Shown: one piece after another, positions 17,955 to 27,631 of the stretch
Position numbering within the stretch: the stretch's first letter is position 1
Layout of the letters: every line of letters begins with the position of its first letter
Assembly (NCBI RefSeq): GCF_030410135.1
Contig: NZ_JAUGQQ010000001.1
Span: 372,001-436,000 of the forward strand
From: Aequorivita aurantiaca
GTDB lineage: Bacteria > Bacteroidota > Bacteroidia > Flavobacteriales > Flavobacteriaceae
DNA: 64,000 nt
Direction: 5' to 3'
The notes under the pieces: model-generated
Told to the model about the DNA's origin: nothing
Database searches by the model: none
The model's input: only the letters and a program-made list of their open reading frames with translations
Position numbers and translations under genes: made by a program

Positions 17955-18908
17955 TTATCTTATAATTTTTTCAGCAATCAAATATCGTGGACGGTTCTTT
18001 ACCTGTAAGAAAATCTTACCAATATATTCCCCAATTATTCCAATAGCAAAAGTTTGTATTCCCCCAAAAAACATTATAGTTGCGATGACGGAGAACCATC
18101 CTTGTATAACATTGCCCAATAAAAGCTGTATCAACGCCCAAGAAAAAAATAGGATTGATAGCAAAGTGGAGAATAAACCGGTTATCAAAATAAAACGCAA
18201 GGGTTTTACTGAAAAAGAGGTAATGCCATCCCCTGCAAAGGAAGCCATTTTTTTAAGCGGATACTTACTTTCCCCTTCTTCTCGCTTCAACCTTTTGTAA
18301 TATACTAAGGCATACTCCAAACCAATTGCAGGAAATATTGCGCGTAAAAAGAGATGGGTTTCCTGGAAGTTAAGGAAGGAATTCAAGGCCTTATTATTTA
18401 TTAATCTGAAATCAGCGTGATTTACTATGGTTTTAACCCCTAAAAATTCCATAAATGAATAAAACTTTTGAGCCGATTTACGTTTAAAAAAACTGTCTGA
18501 TGAGCGGTCATCACGAACCCCATAAACAATATCACAACCCTGTTGATATTTTTCGAGCATGTCAATAATTACCCTAAAATCATCTTGTAGGTCCACATCT
18601 AGGGTAACATACGCATCAAACTGATTATTAAAGGTTTCCATACCCGCAAGAAGAGCCTTTTGGTGTCCAAAGTTATTTGAAAGTTTTATTGCATTTACCC
18701 TATAATCATCTAAACTAGATATGATTTTCCAAGTGTTATCTGAACTTCCATCATCTACAAAGCAAATTCTACTTTCCTTAGCAATATAATTGCCAGCTAA
18801 AAGTGAATCAAAGAAATCGAAGAATTTTTGAATTGAATTGGTCAATATTTTCTCTTCATTATAACAAGGAAATATGACTAATAATTTTGGTATATTTTGA
18901 TTAACCAT
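17955..18908 (-). CDS. Glycosyltransferase family 2 (DPM1/GtrB-like) with C-terminal membrane helices
   Basis: Transfers a sugar, probably to a polyprenyl phosphate at the inner membrane. The N-terminal GT-A domain has VIFPCYNEEKI, FVDDGSSDNTW and the metal-binding stretch VTLDVDLQDD. From about residue 225 two hydrophobic helices follow (LRFILITGLFSTLLSILFF and MFFGGIQTFAIGIIGEYIGK), the layout of the polyprenol phosphate glucosyl/mannosyl transferases. The frame begins at a TTG (18917), but the ATG at 18908 is a better start. The promoter-like pair at 18929-18961 on the minus strand lies just upstream. It is transcribed against its left neighbours. Confidence 0.88.
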   Translation of the reverse strand: MVNQNIPKLLVIFPCYNEEKILTNSIQKFFDFFDSLLAGNYIAKESRICFVDDGSSDNTWKIISSLDDYRVNAIKLSNNFGHQKALLAGMETFNNQFDAYVTLDVDLQDDFRVIIDMLEKYQQGCDIVYGVRDDRSSDSFFKRKSAQKFYSFMEFLGVKTIVNHADFRLINNKALNSFLNFQETHLFLRAIFPAIGLEYALVYYKRLKREEGESKYPLKKMASFAGDGITSFSVKPLRFILITGLFSTLLSILFFSWALIQLLLGNVIQGWFSVIATIMFFGGIQTFAIGIIGEYIGKIFLQVKNRPRYLIAEKIIR

Positions 18909-18928
18909 GATTGCCAATTTGAGTGTTT

Positions 18929-18961
18929 CAAAGATATAAGACTTTTCTCAGGGAGAATCAA
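18929..18961 (-). promoter_or_regulatory. Promoter of the GT2 gene (-7 and -33 boxes)
   Basis: On the minus strand TATCTTTG is at 18936-18929 and TTG at 18961-18959, 22 bases apart, slightly wide for the Bacteroidota consensus. It lies in the short gap between two divergent starts. Confidence 0.45.
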
Positions 18962-18962
18962 T

Positions 18963-19799
18963 ATGATTCTTTTTGTTAAAACCTGTATAGCATTTATAAG
19001 CTTCAAGCCGATATATGGAATTGTTTTATATTTGCTGGCTCTTTATAAACTGATTTTGGACAAAAAAAGAATTGCAATCCTAAATACAACCATAGACAAC
19101 CTCTCCATGCAAGAAACCCTTGCTCTGGTGCAGCAAAAAATACGGGATGGAGAACAGCTACACCACGTGGTTGTAAATGCAGGAAAAGTTGTAGCCATGC
19201 AAAAGGATATGGAACTTCGCCATAGTGTAAATCAATGCCACATTATCAATGCGGACGGACAAGCGGTTGTGTGGGCTTCTCGTTTCTTAGGAAAACCTTT
19301 GAAGGAACGTGTGGCTGGAATAGATTTGATGGCCAATCTTGTGGAAATGGCACATAAAAACAATAACAAAATCTTCCTTTTTGGCGCCAAGGAAGAAGTT
19401 GTAAAGGAAGTGGTTGAAAAATATTCTGAAAATTACAGCCCAGAAATTATAGCGGGATACCGCAACGGTTATTTCACACCTGCAGAAGAAGAAGAAATTG
19501 CAAAACAAATTGCTAACAGCGGAACACAAATGCTTTTCGTGGCAATATCTTCCCCAATCAAAGAAAATTTTCTTTACAAATATCGCGACCTCCTTAAAAA
19601 TGTGAATCTCATTATGGGCGTTGGCGGCAGTTTTGATGTAGTTGCCGGAAAAACCAAACGTGCCCCTTCCTGGATGCAAAAGGCTGGCCTGGAATGGTTC
19701 TATCGTTTTGCCCAAGAACCAAGACGCATGTGGAAGCGCTATCTGGTTGGAAATTCCAAGTTTATCTATTTAGTTCTAAGGGAACGTTTTTCTCATTAG
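18963..19799 (+). CDS. WecG/TagA/CpsF-family glycosyltransferase
   Basis: GT26-family transferase that adds a sugar (ManNAcA or ManNAc in characterised members) to an undecaprenyl-linked acceptor. Hallmarks are NTTIDNLSMQETL, VVNAGKVVAMQKD, INADGQAVVWASR, LFGAKEEVV, and GVGGSFDVVAGKTKRAPSWM near the C terminus, ending in EWFYRFAQEPRRMWKRYLVG. The frame runs back to a TTG at 18897, inside the divergent GT2 promoter, so the ATG at 18963, preceded by AGGGAGA, is chosen (278 residues). The hydrophobic first 35 residues are unusual for the family and may anchor it. UDP-ManNAcA from wecB/wecC is a likely donor. Confidence 0.88.
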   Translation: MILFVKTCIAFISFKPIYGIVLYLLALYKLILDKKRIAILNTTIDNLSMQETLALVQQKIRDGEQLHHVVVNAGKVVAMQKDMELRHSVNQCHIINADGQAVVWASRFLGKPLKERVAGIDLMANLVEMAHKNNNKIFLFGAKEEVVKEVVEKYSENYSPEIIAGYRNGYFTPAEEEEIAKQIANSGTQMLFVAISSPIKENFLYKYRDLLKNVNLIMGVGGSFDVVAGKTKRAPSWMQKAGLEWFYRFAQEPRRMWKRYLVGNSKFIYLVLRERFSH

Positions 19800-19929
19800 G
19801 GTATAAGTGCCTCGACCTGAAAATAAGTCCCATCAGCGCACCCCTTATCATTACTATTTCAATCTAACATTCAACCATCTGATAATCCAACCATCTAAAA
19901 ATCCAAAATCCTTTTCTCACAGATACTCA

Positions 19930-19962
19930 ATAGCAAAGCCATAGCAAAGCCATAGCAAAGTC
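19930..19962. repeat. Three tandem copies of an 11-base unit
   Basis: ATAGCAAAGCC occurs at 19930-19940 and 19941-19951, and a third copy with one change (ATAGCAAAGTC) at 19952-19962. It may be a slippage product; no function is evident. Confidence 0.9.
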
Positions 19963-19970
19963 ATTAAAAC

Positions 19971-19996
19971 GTAAGAAAATCGCTCTTTTTTCTTAC
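19971..19996. repeat. Inverted repeat, 9-base stem
   Basis: GTAAGAAAA at 19971-19979 pairs perfectly with TTTTCTTAC at 19988-19996 around an 8-base loop. On the plus strand it lacks a good T run after the stem, so it is a weak terminator candidate for the WecG-like gene about 170 bases upstream. Confidence 0.6.
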
Positions 19997-20193
19997 AAAA
20001 TTAATTTCTCTTTAATTTGGTTCAAACTCTTCTAAAATAAGGCGTTCGAATTATTTACAAATATTGACGAATGGCCAGATATTGTATTATTCTAAATCTC
20101 TAGCTATCTCACCCTAAAATCTCCTTGCTATAATCTGATATCTCATAAGAGTTTTTTATCTTCCCCTGAAATTTATTAAACAAATCCTAATCC

Positions 20194-21417
20194 ATGAGGA
20201 TACTGCTTGCCGCCATATATCCCTATGCTTTTTTGTTGCTTTATCTAATAATTCCTTTTGATAATTACATCCGGGCCCTCCCGAATATTCTTTTGGCAAT
20301 TTTACTGGTTGCTTTTCCATTTATCGTAAAAAAGGAAGATTTCAAAAAATTAAAACCGCTTCCCATTGCTATTTTCCTAATATTTTTTGTTTATCTCTGT
20401 GCAGATTCATTACTTAGCGGGCGATTGCCGGAAGACTTCTACATAATTAAGAAAGTGTTGATAGCGGTTGGCCTCGCTATTCTTTATATCCCCGTTGCCG
20501 ATGTAAAAAAAATAAACAGTGCAATCATATTTTCTTCACTGGCGGCAATCATCTTTACGGTTTACAATTTTGTGCTTATTACTGACCAGGTCGGAAATTT
20601 TGCGTTGGGTGATTCTCCGCAAGTTATCGAGTCATTATTGATTGATAGGCTGTATCTCGGTTTGTTGAGTACTCTCAGCATACTCATTTCCGTTCAGGCC
20701 ATCAATAAAAAGTACCATCCCAACAATAACTATTATTTAGCAAATATTTTGGTGAATGCCCTATTCATTATTCTCATTGCTTCAAAAATAGCGGTCATTT
20801 CGCTATTTGCCCTCCTGTTGCTAAGGCAATTCTACGGACAACGTCGTTGGGGTAAAACAATACTGGCTAGTATAGCGATAGTGGCCGTGTTGGGGCTTTT
20901 CTATGTTCTTAAAAACGAAGGTAAGATTCACTCCAGCCAACGAGCGGATAGTAGTAATGCCCACACTTTTATTGAAAATTCAATGACCTATGAATTAAGG
21001 GCAGTAGTATGGTCATGTGCCCAAAAAATAATAAGTACTGAGGGATTCAGCATGACGGGTATGGGTTTTGGGACAACCAAGGATAAACTCGTTTCCTGTT
21101 ATCAAACTAACATTTCAAATCCGTTGAAAAAGGAAAGGTTTGTCCAAGAACGCTACAACACGCACAATCAATTTTTAGATTTTTACTTAAGTGCCGGCTT
21201 CATAGCATTGCTACTTTTTTTGGCATTTATCGTTTTCACATTTATTACAAACCGAAAACGGTTTTTTCCAACCGCAATATTGGCAACATTGTTAATGTAT
21301 TGTTTGGTTGAAAATCTATTTCACAGACAGATTGGCGCATATTATATTGGGTTCATTTTAATTGTATTAATGACAAGCGCCAGGGCCCCACAAAACAACA
21401 GTATAAAAAAGTTATAA
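20194..21417 (+). CDS. O-antigen ligase/polymerase-family membrane protein (third of three)
   Basis: A 407-residue polytopic membrane protein with about eleven hydrophobic segments. The large loop at about residues 245-330 contains ELRAVVWSCAQKII, GMGFGTTKDKL and RYNTHNQFLDFYLSAGFIALL. HNQFLDF with the upstream Arg is the Wzy_C/WaaL signature seen also in the protein at 9089. It is separated from the other two by strand switches and lies next to the ugd-uxs-initiating transferase group, so it may serve a second polymer. Confidence 0.82.
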   Translation: MRILLAAIYPYAFLLLYLIIPFDNYIRALPNILLAILLVAFPFIVKKEDFKKLKPLPIAIFLIFFVYLCADSLLSGRLPEDFYIIKKVLIAVGLAILYIPVADVKKINSAIIFSSLAAIIFTVYNFVLITDQVGNFALGDSPQVIESLLIDRLYLGLLSTLSILISVQAINKKYHPNNNYYLANILVNALFIILIASKIAVISLFALLLLRQFYGQRRWGKTILASIAIVAVLGLFYVLKNEGKIHSSQRADSSNAHTFIENSMTYELRAVVWSCAQKIISTEGFSMTGMGFGTTKDKLVSCYQTNISNPLKKERFVQERYNTHNQFLDFYLSAGFIALLLFLAFIVFTFITNRKRFFPTAILATLLMYCLVENLFHRQIGAYYIGFILIVLMTSARAPQNNSIKKL

Positions 21418-21433
21418 AAAGATTTGCAAATTG

Positions 21434-21441
21434 TACTTTTG
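21434..21441 (+). promoter_or_regulatory. Bacteroidota -7 box for the ugd operon
   Basis: TACTTTTG matches TAnnTTTG, 56 bases before the ugd start. No TTG is found at the right spacing for -33. Confidence 0.45.
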
Positions 21442-21497
21442 CGCTTGAAAAAATTAAAGGGAAACATTTTCAGCCTTTGTTATATAGGAAAAGATAG

Positions 21498-22811
21498 ATG
21501 AAAATTTCAGTAATAGGAACGGGATATGTAGGATTGGTAACAGGAACCTGTTTGGCCGAAACAGGAAATGAGGTGATCTGCGTGGATATAGACAAGGCGA
21601 AAGTTGAAAAAATGCGTAACGGCGAAGTACCCATCTATGAACCGCATCTAGACGTTATTTTTGAAAGAAACATAAAGGCAAATCGTTTGCGTTTCACCAC
21701 CTCCCTTGAGGAAGGGCTTGACCATGGCGAAATAATTTTTCTTGCCCTGCCAACGCCCGAGGACGAGGACGGCTCTGCAGATTTATCCTATGTTTTAAAC
21801 GTTTCCGAAGAAATCGGTAAAAAAATAAAAGGCTATAAAGTAATCGTGGATAAAAGCACCGTACCGGTGGGTACAGCAGAAAAAGTCCAAGAAATAATTG
21901 CAAAAAATGCTACCTGTGAATTTGATGTGGTCTCAAATCCTGAGTTTTTAAGAGAAGGTTTTGCGGTAGACGATTTTTTAAAGCCCGAGCGCATCATCGT
22001 GGGCTCAAGCAGCGAAAAGGCTACCGATTTAATGAAAAAACTATACGCACCGTTCGTGCGCTCCGGCAATCCAATAATCGTAATGGATGAAAAGTCGGCT
22101 GAACTTACTAAATATGCCGCAAACTCATTCCTAGCCACGAAAATTACCTTTATGAACGAAATAGCCAACTATTGTGAAAAGGTTGGCGCTGATGTTGACT
22201 TGGTTCGGGCAGGTATGGGTAGCGATAGCCGAATTGGCAAACGCTTTCTTTTCCCTGGAATTGGTTATGGCGGCTCTTGCTTTCCGAAGGATGTAAAAGC
22301 TCTTCGAAAGGCTGGAAAGGACAGGGATTACGATTTCAAGATTTTGAGTTCGGTAATCGAGATAAATTCCGCCCAAAAAACAATTCTACTTCCAAAAATA
22401 GAAGAATATTTCAACAACAATTTATACGGAAAAACAATAGCCGTTTGGGGATTGGCCTTTAAACCGGAAACGGATGACATTCGCGAGGCCCCATCAATTG
22501 ATATGATGGAAGGACTGCTGTCCAAAGGAGCCAAACTTCAGGTTTTTGATCCTGAGGCAATTCCGAATATTCAAAAACGTTTTGGTGATAAATTGATTTA
22601 TGCAGAATCCATGTACGCTGCCACTGAAAATGCCGACGCACTATTAATCTGTACCGAATGGAGCATATTCCGAACTCCAGATTATGAAAAGCTAAAAAAA
22701 CAGTTGATAAATCCAGTGGTTTTCGATGGAAGAAATTTATACAATGTAAATGATATGGAAGCGGAGGGATTTACCTATGTTTCTGTGGGTAGAAAGTCAG
22801 TAAACTTATGA
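21498..22811 (+). CDS. ugd: UDP-glucose 6-dehydrogenase
   Basis: Oxidises UDP-glucose to UDP-glucuronate with two NAD+. The 437 residues are normal. [17 protein letters not shown] is the NAD-binding loop, [13 protein letters not shown] and [14 protein letters not shown] follow, and [14 protein letters not shown] carries the catalytic nucleophile Cys261. [17 protein letters not shown] is the C-terminal UDP-binding motif. The stop overlaps the next gene by four bases (ATGA), and that gene uses the product, so the two form a UDP-glucuronate to UDP-xylose pathway. Confidence 0.97.
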   Translation: MKISVIGTGYVGLVTGTCLAETGNEVICVDIDKAKVEKMRNGEVPIYEPHLDVIFERNIKANRLRFTTSLEEGLDHGEIIFLALPTPEDEDGSADLSYVLNVSEEIGKKIKGYKVIVDKSTVPVGTAEKVQEIIAKNATCEFDVVSNPEFLREGFAVDDFLKPERIIVGSSSEKATDLMKKLYAPFVRSGNPIIVMDEKSAELTKYAANSFLATKITFMNEIANYCEKVGADVDLVRAGMGSDSRIGKRFLFPGIGYGGSCFPKDVKALRKAGKDRDYDFKILSSVIEINSAQKTILLPKIEEYFNNNLYGKTIAVWGLAFKPETDDIREAPSIDMMEGLLSKGAKLQVFDPEAIPNIQKRFGDKLIYAESMYAATENADALLICTEWSIFRTPDYEKLKKQLINPVVFDGRNLYNVNDMEAEGFTYVSVGRKSVNL

Positions 22812-23794
22812 AACAGCGTGTTTTAATAACAGGTGCGGCTGGTTTTTTAGGTTCCCACCTCTGCGATAAATTTATAGCCGAAGATTTCCATGTAATTGCA
22901 ATGGACAACCTCATTACGGGCGATCTTAAAAATATTGCCCATCTTTTTAAATTGGAATCCTTTGAATTCTATCATCACGACGTAACAAAATTTGTGCACG
23001 TTCCGGGAAAAGTAGATTATATTCTACATTTCGCCTCGCCTGCAAGTCCCATTGATTATTTAAAGATTCCCATTCAAACATTGAAAGTGGGTTCGTTGGG
23101 GACACACAATTTGTTGGGCCTCGCACGGGAAAAAAATGCACGCATCCTTATTGCCTCCACTTCGGAAGTATACGGCGATCCATTGGTGCATCCGCAAACG
23201 GAGGAATATTATGGCAATGTAAACACCATCGGGCCACGAGGGGTTTACGATGAAGCCAAACGTTTTCAAGAATCCATTACTATGGCCTATCATCGGTTCC
23301 ACGGTTTGGAAACCCGAATTGCGCGAATCTTTAACACTTATGGACCAAGAATGCGGCTTAATGATGGCCGTGTTATACCCGCATTTATAGGGCAATCCCT
23401 TCGTGGCGAAGATTTAACCGTGTTTGGCGATGGCTTGCAAACCCGCTCCTTTTGTTATGTAGACGATGAGGTTGAAGGCTTGTATCGCTTGTTGCTCAGC
23501 GATTATCCATTGCCCATAAACATTGGTAATCCGGAGGAAATAACCATCCTCGATTTTGCAAATGAAATATTAAAACTAACCGGGACAGAGCAAAAAATAG
23601 TTTTCAAACCACTGCCACAAGATGACCCATTGCAGCGGGAACCAGATATAGCAAAAGCCAAGGAAATATTGGGCTGGGAACCAAAGGTTTCAAGACAGGA
23701 AGGAATGAAAAAAACTTTTGATTATTTTAAAAATCTTTCAAAAGAAGAGCTGTTTAAAAGTGAACACAAAGATTTTTCAAAACACAATAGATAA
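22808..23794 (+). CDS. UDP-glucuronate decarboxylase (UDP-xylose synthase)
   Basis: Extended SDR enzyme of 328 residues. [15 protein letters not shown] is the NAD loop, [12 protein letters not shown] is the highly conserved UXS stretch, [14 protein letters not shown] follows, and the catalytic Tyr/Lys are in [21 protein letters not shown] and [14 protein letters not shown] are also typical. UXS converts UDP-GlcA to UDP-xylose with a 4-keto intermediate. The ASPASPxxY block distinguishes it from UDP-glucose or UDP-GlcA 4-epimerases. Coupled to ugd by ATGA and followed after two bases by the initiating sugar transferase. Confidence 0.93.
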   Translation: MKQRVLITGAAGFLGSHLCDKFIAEDFHVIAMDNLITGDLKNIAHLFKLESFEFYHHDVTKFVHVPGKVDYILHFASPASPIDYLKIPIQTLKVGSLGTHNLLGLAREKNARILIASTSEVYGDPLVHPQTEEYYGNVNTIGPRGVYDEAKRFQESITMAYHRFHGLETRIARIFNTYGPRMRLNDGRVIPAFIGQSLRGEDLTVFGDGLQTRSFCYVDDEVEGLYRLLLSDYPLPINIGNPEEITILDFANEILKLTGTEQKIVFKPLPQDDPLQREPDIAKAKEILGWEPKVSRQEGMKKTFDYFKNLSKEELFKSEHKDFSKHNR

Positions 23795-23796
23795 AA

Positions 23797-25149
23797 ATGT
23801 TTAAAAGCGGAAGATATTCTGGTTGGTTGCGGCCCATTTCTTATGGAGTGGACCTCTTCTTTATCCATTATATTGCTTTTAAATTCTTTGGCTCACATTT
23901 TCCTTATTTTAACTATCTAGTCTTTTTGACCGTTGCGTGGCTGGTGCTCTCATTGCGTTCGGGTTTTTACGAAATCTACCGCTTCACCCATCTTTCAAAA
24001 ATAATGTCATTGGTCGGGAAGCAGGGAGTTATTTTTATTTTGATCGTTTTTTCTTTTTTCGGTTTTTACAATGAATTGCCCACTTCTGCCTCAACCATAT
24101 TTAAATATATTTTTTGGGTGATGCTCTGCATTTCTATAGTGAAACTGGGTATTTTCTTCCTTCTTAAAAAATATAGACTCCACCTTGGCGGAAATGTCCG
24201 AAAGGTGGTAATTATTGGGTTGAACCAAAAGACGGACCAGCTTCGTAAATTTTTCACCCACAATCCTGTTTACGGTTATAAACTCTATAAAACATTTGAT
24301 CTAAAGGGCCCCGAAAAGGTTTCGATAGAAGCTTGTATGGATTATATTCTGAAAAATGACATTGATGAAGTCTATTCCTCCGTTGCGGAAATTGGGAACA
24401 AAGATCTAATTAAACTGATGGATTTTGTAGACAATAATCTAAAAATCCTAAAGTTCCTTCCCGACAATAAAGAAATTTATAGCAAGAAATTGGATTTTAC
24501 GTATTATGGCGTTCTTCCCATCCTTTCCATGCGGAAAATCCCGATGGACGAACCTTTGAATAAATTTTTAAAGCGCAGCTTTGACGTGCTTCTTTCCTTG
24601 TTTGTTATTATTGGGCTTCTTTCTTGGTTAACGCCTTTACTTGGCCTGTTAATAAAGCTCGAATCAAACGGCCCCGTCTTCTTTAAGCAAAAGAGAAATG
24701 GCCTCGATTATAAGGAATTTTATTGCTATAAGTTTCGTTCGATGAAGCCGAACCCGATGGCGCATTTGGAACAGATAAAAAAAGGTGACGAACGCGTAAC
24801 CAGAGTAGGAAGGATTATCCGTAAAACAAGTATTGACGAACTGCCGCAGTTCATAAACGTACTCAAGGGGGAGATGAGTGTCGTGGGTCCGCGCCCCCAT
24901 ATGGTTAGCCACACTCATATGTATGCTGAAAGAATTGACAAATTTATGGTGCGCCATTTTATCAAGCCTGGCATAACCGGGTTAGCCCAAGTAAGCGGTT
25001 TCCGAGGCGAAGTGGAAAGCGAGAGCCATATCATAAAAAGAGTTAAGTACGATATTTTCTATCTTGAAAACTGGAGTCTTTTTCTCGACATAAAAATTGT
25101 ATTCCAAACCATTTACAATGCCCTTCGCGGTGAGGAAAAAGCATATTAA
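23797..25149 (+). CDS. Polyprenyl-phosphate sugar-1-phosphate transferase (WcaJ/WbaP type)
   Basis: Initiates polysaccharide synthesis by moving a sugar-1-phosphate onto undecaprenyl phosphate. The 450 residues have four to five membrane helices in the first 130, a Rossmann-like middle (VVIIGLNQKTDQLRKF), and the catalytic bacterial sugar transferase domain from about residue 255: KRSFDVLLSLFVI, FKQKRNG, YKFRSMKPN, RIIRKTSIDELPQFINVLKG, VVGPRPHM and KPGITGLAQVSG. WcaJ-type members use UDP-glucose, WbaP-type UDP-galactose; the sequence does not decide. Its stop shares a TTAA with the stop of the convergent gene. Confidence 0.93.
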   Translation: MFKSGRYSGWLRPISYGVDLFFIHYIAFKFFGSHFPYFNYLVFLTVAWLVLSLRSGFYEIYRFTHLSKIMSLVGKQGVIFILIVFSFFGFYNELPTSASTIFKYIFWVMLCISIVKLGIFFLLKKYRLHLGGNVRKVVIIGLNQKTDQLRKFFTHNPVYGYKLYKTFDLKGPEKVSIEACMDYILKNDIDEVYSSVAEIGNKDLIKLMDFVDNNLKILKFLPDNKEIYSKKLDFTYYGVLPILSMRKIPMDEPLNKFLKRSFDVLLSLFVIIGLLSWLTPLLGLLIKLESNGPVFFKQKRNGLDYKEFYCYKFRSMKPNPMAHLEQIKKGDERVTRVGRIIRKTSIDELPQFINVLKGEMSVVGPRPHMVSHTHMYAERIDKFMVRHFIKPGITGLAQVSGFRGEVESESHIIKRVKYDIFYLENWSLFLDIKIVFQTIYNALRGEEKAY

Positions 25150-26309
25150 ACATTTTCTATTGAAGTTATTAATGCCGCAAACTGCTTCTTAAAGTTAAAA
25201 GTGTGCATTGAATTTTGACTGACAGTTGCTTTTGGAAATCGTGTCAATTCCAATTCAGATATATTGTTTATAAAATCCTGTAAAGCCTCAAAATCGTTTA
25301 CGGGAATAACCCATCCCAAGGATTCCGTTTTCACTATCTCGCCACCTTCCCCCCCAGCAAAGTAAAGTATTGGTATTCCCAAGCGGGAATATTCAAAAAT
25401 TTTTGATGGAACGGAACCGTAGATTCTTTTGACCAACGGCACAAAAGCAATATCATATTTTTGAAGCTCAATGTGTAACCTTTCCCTCTCAAATTCCCCA
25501 TAAAAGAAAATATTATTTTTTTGAAAAACTTTAAATTTTTCAGCTTCCGGTCCCGCACCGTAAATATGGAGACTTACACTTTTTGGGAAGGATAACCTTT
25601 GGCAGATTCCCAACAGTCCCTGTGCCATACCCAACAAGCCGGCGTAAACTATCTTTATTTCTGCGAATGGCGACCTTTCCCCTAAAGAATAAACTTCAAA
25701 ATCTGGAATGTTTCGATATAAAAACAAAGCTTTTTCATTTTCGATATTCGATATATGTTGCAGAATTTCTTCCGATTGCCCCAGAATCAAATCTGCATTT
25801 CTATAACAGAACTTTTCCATTTTCTGTAATAGGTTATAATATGTTCCTTCCTGTAGAAGCCCCATTTCCAGTCCGGCCAATGGCCAAAGATCTGAAACGT
25901 TCAGAATTATTTTTTTCGATAAAACACGTCCTATCCACACCGCCGTAAATCCTACAAAAACAGGGGAATATTGAATAACTACTTTTTTGGGAGTTTTGGC
26001 AAAAAGGAAGTATAAAATCAAACTAAAGGAAAAGGAAACCATAGCCAATAACCTTACAAATTTATTTGCGGAATTGCTGGGCCATATCCACAGTCGTTTT
26101 ATTTTTCCGAAAGATGCAGATTCAACAGCTGAAAGTTTACCCCTATATTCCCGAAAAACTTGCCCCGTGGGGTAATTGGGCAAAGGGCAAACAACTGTCA
26201 CATTAAAACCGGCAGCGCCCATGGCTTCCGCCAGACTGGAAATACGATTGGCTGCTGCGCCCTTTTCAGGAGGGAAATAGTTGCTTATTATAAGAATTTC
26301 CTTTTGCAC
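25146..26309 (-). CDS. Glycosyltransferase, GT4 (WbuB-like)
   Basis: A 387-residue GT-B glycosyltransferase. ILIISNYFPPEKGAAANRI is the classic GT4 opening, VTVVCPLPNYPTGQVF follows, and the C-terminal domain has IYGAGPEAEKFK, FYGEFERERLHIEL and KIFEYSRLGIPILYFAGGEGG, which bind the nucleotide sugar. WbuB-like enzymes move a deoxy-amino sugar or hexose onto the lipid-linked acceptor. It is transcribed with the CapK-like gene 11 bases upstream and ends in a four-base overlap with the convergent initiating transferase. Confidence 0.9.
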   Translation of the reverse strand: MQKEILIISNYFPPEKGAAANRISSLAEAMGAAGFNVTVVCPLPNYPTGQVFREYRGKLSAVESASFGKIKRLWIWPSNSANKFVRLLAMVSFSFSLILYFLFAKTPKKVVIQYSPVFVGFTAVWIGRVLSKKIILNVSDLWPLAGLEMGLLQEGTYYNLLQKMEKFCYRNADLILGQSEEILQHISNIENEKALFLYRNIPDFEVYSLGERSPFAEIKIVYAGLLGMAQGLLGICQRLSFPKSVSLHIYGAGPEAEKFKVFQKNNIFFYGEFERERLHIELQKYDIAFVPLVKRIYGSVPSKIFEYSRLGIPILYFAGGEGGEIVKTESLGWVIPVNDFEALQDFINNISELELTRFPKATVSQNSMHTFNFKKQFAALITSIENV

Positions 26310-26320
26310 GTTTTGTGTGA

Positions 26321-27631
26321 TTAATTTTCAACCAACGAAACAAACTGTTTCAATTTCCCACTTTCACTTCTATCCAATTGTACTTTTCGTTGGAATTTAA
26401 AAGTCAATCCTGGCTCCAAAAATTGCTCAAGAGTTTTTAAAATAACAGTCTTTTTTTCTTCCGTCAATTCTTCCAAACTCACATAATTGATTTCGAAAGT
26501 ATCAATCTCTGTTTGAACCACTTTAAATTCCTGTATGTTTCCGCTCTCCTCCATTATCTTTTTGGTAATTACGTAAAAGGTCATTCCAGCAGCTTTCTTT
26601 CCGCTTGGCAGTATTGCGAAGTCATTTGTTCTCCCAACCAAGGTTTTAAGAATAGGTTTTTTAAAAGTGCTTCCTTCGCTTAAAGCGCCGTAATCGCCAA
26701 TTTCATAACGGATAAATGTATGCGCTTTGTTGTGAAGTGAAGTTATCACAATTCGCCCTTTTTCTCCCAATGGAAGTGGCTTATCCGCTTGGTCCAAAAT
26801 TTCAACAAATAGCGTTTTGGAATCTACCTGCCATTCTCCCTGAGGATTTGTAAAGGCAATGACCCCGGCTTCCGAGCAGCCATACTCGTTTACAATTGGA
26901 ACTCCCAATTGGTTTTCAAGCAGTTTTTTGTCATCCTCAAATAGCATTTCAGAAGTAACAATGCACACCTTCAACGTTGGGCAGACATTTTTTAAAATTA
27001 TATTTTTTCCCTTCAAATATTTCGCAAACAGTACAATACTGCTGGTGTACCCGTTTATATACTCAAAAGGTCTTTGTTTGTATATATTCAACATTCCATC
27101 CAGTGCCTTTTCCGAAAGATCATTTATTGAAAACCGATACCTTTTTGCTAAAAAATCTTTTAAGCGAACCGTTTTATTCTCCACCGAATCCAAAGGAATT
27201 CCGTAATAACGTGCCTGCAATGAGCTGTTGAAGTCAATGCCGTACCAGCCAAACCTTTCCATATGGTACGCCCAGGTAATGGCGTGGCTAAACTTATCTT
27301 TTGCAAACCGAATGGGATTTCCGCTTGAGCCCGAAGTTTTGTTGGTATAAATATTTTTATCTGAAAATCCTTTTGAAAGCCTTTCCCTCAACGGAATTTG
27401 GAAATCCTGTTTTGTCAAAATTGGAAGCGATTCCCAATCTGAAAAACCATTCGTCACTTTATTTTTATAAAACGGATTATTCCTTAAATGATACGCGACG
27501 ATCTCGGTTTTTTTAGAATTCAAAAATGCCTCATAATCTGCGTCTTTTACTTCGGAAATTTGCCGCAATTCCTCCTTGGCTTCTTTTATGGGGAAGCGTT
27601 TTAAAAACAGTGAAAAATCGAAAAGTCTCAA
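26321..27631 (-). CDS. CapK/phenylacetate-CoA ligase-like adenylate-forming enzyme
   Basis: A 436-residue protein of the ANL superfamily as found in capsule loci (CapK). TNKTSGSSGNPIRFAKD is the phosphate-binding P-loop, NEYGCSEAGVIAF is the adenylate-binding motif, and FIRYEIGDYGAL has the conserved Tyr-x-x-x-Asp. Capsule-locus CapK proteins are thought to activate an acid, perhaps for amide or ester decoration of the glycan, but the substrate is unknown. It is probably the first gene of a two-gene leftward unit with the GT4 gene. The upstream 166-base gap to purD shows no clear promoter. Confidence 0.85.
   Translation of the reverse strand: MRLFDFSLFLKRFPIKEAKEELRQISEVKDADYEAFLNSKKTEIVAYHLRNNPFYKNKVTNGFSDWESLPILTKQDFQIPLRERLSKGFSDKNIYTNKTSGSSGNPIRFAKDKFSHAITWAYHMERFGWYGIDFNSSLQARYYGIPLDSVENKTVRLKDFLAKRYRFSINDLSEKALDGMLNIYKQRPFEYINGYTSSIVLFAKYLKGKNIILKNVCPTLKVCIVTSEMLFEDDKKLLENQLGVPIVNEYGCSEAGVIAFTNPQGEWQVDSKTLFVEILDQADKPLPLGEKGRIVITSLHNKAHTFIRYEIGDYGALSEGSTFKKPILKTLVGRTNDFAILPSGKKAAGMTFYVITKKIMEESGNIQEFKVVQTEIDTFEINYVSLEELTEEKKTVILKTLEQFLEPGLTFKFQRKVQLDRSESGKLKQFVSLVEN

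Larger units (their letters stand above)
19800..20193 (+). other. 394-base intergenic region with tandem and inverted repeats, no gene seen
   Basis: No convincing coding frame on either strand. It holds a low-complexity stretch with repeated CAACCATCT/ATCCAA motifs (about 19871-19910), an 11-base tandem repeat at 19930-19962 and a hairpin at 19971-19996. The next gene starts at 20194. Confidence 0.6.

Noticed and set aside
19871-19962. Possible CRISPR-like array
   Set aside because: Units are only 11 bases, directly adjacent with no spacers, and there are no cas genes.
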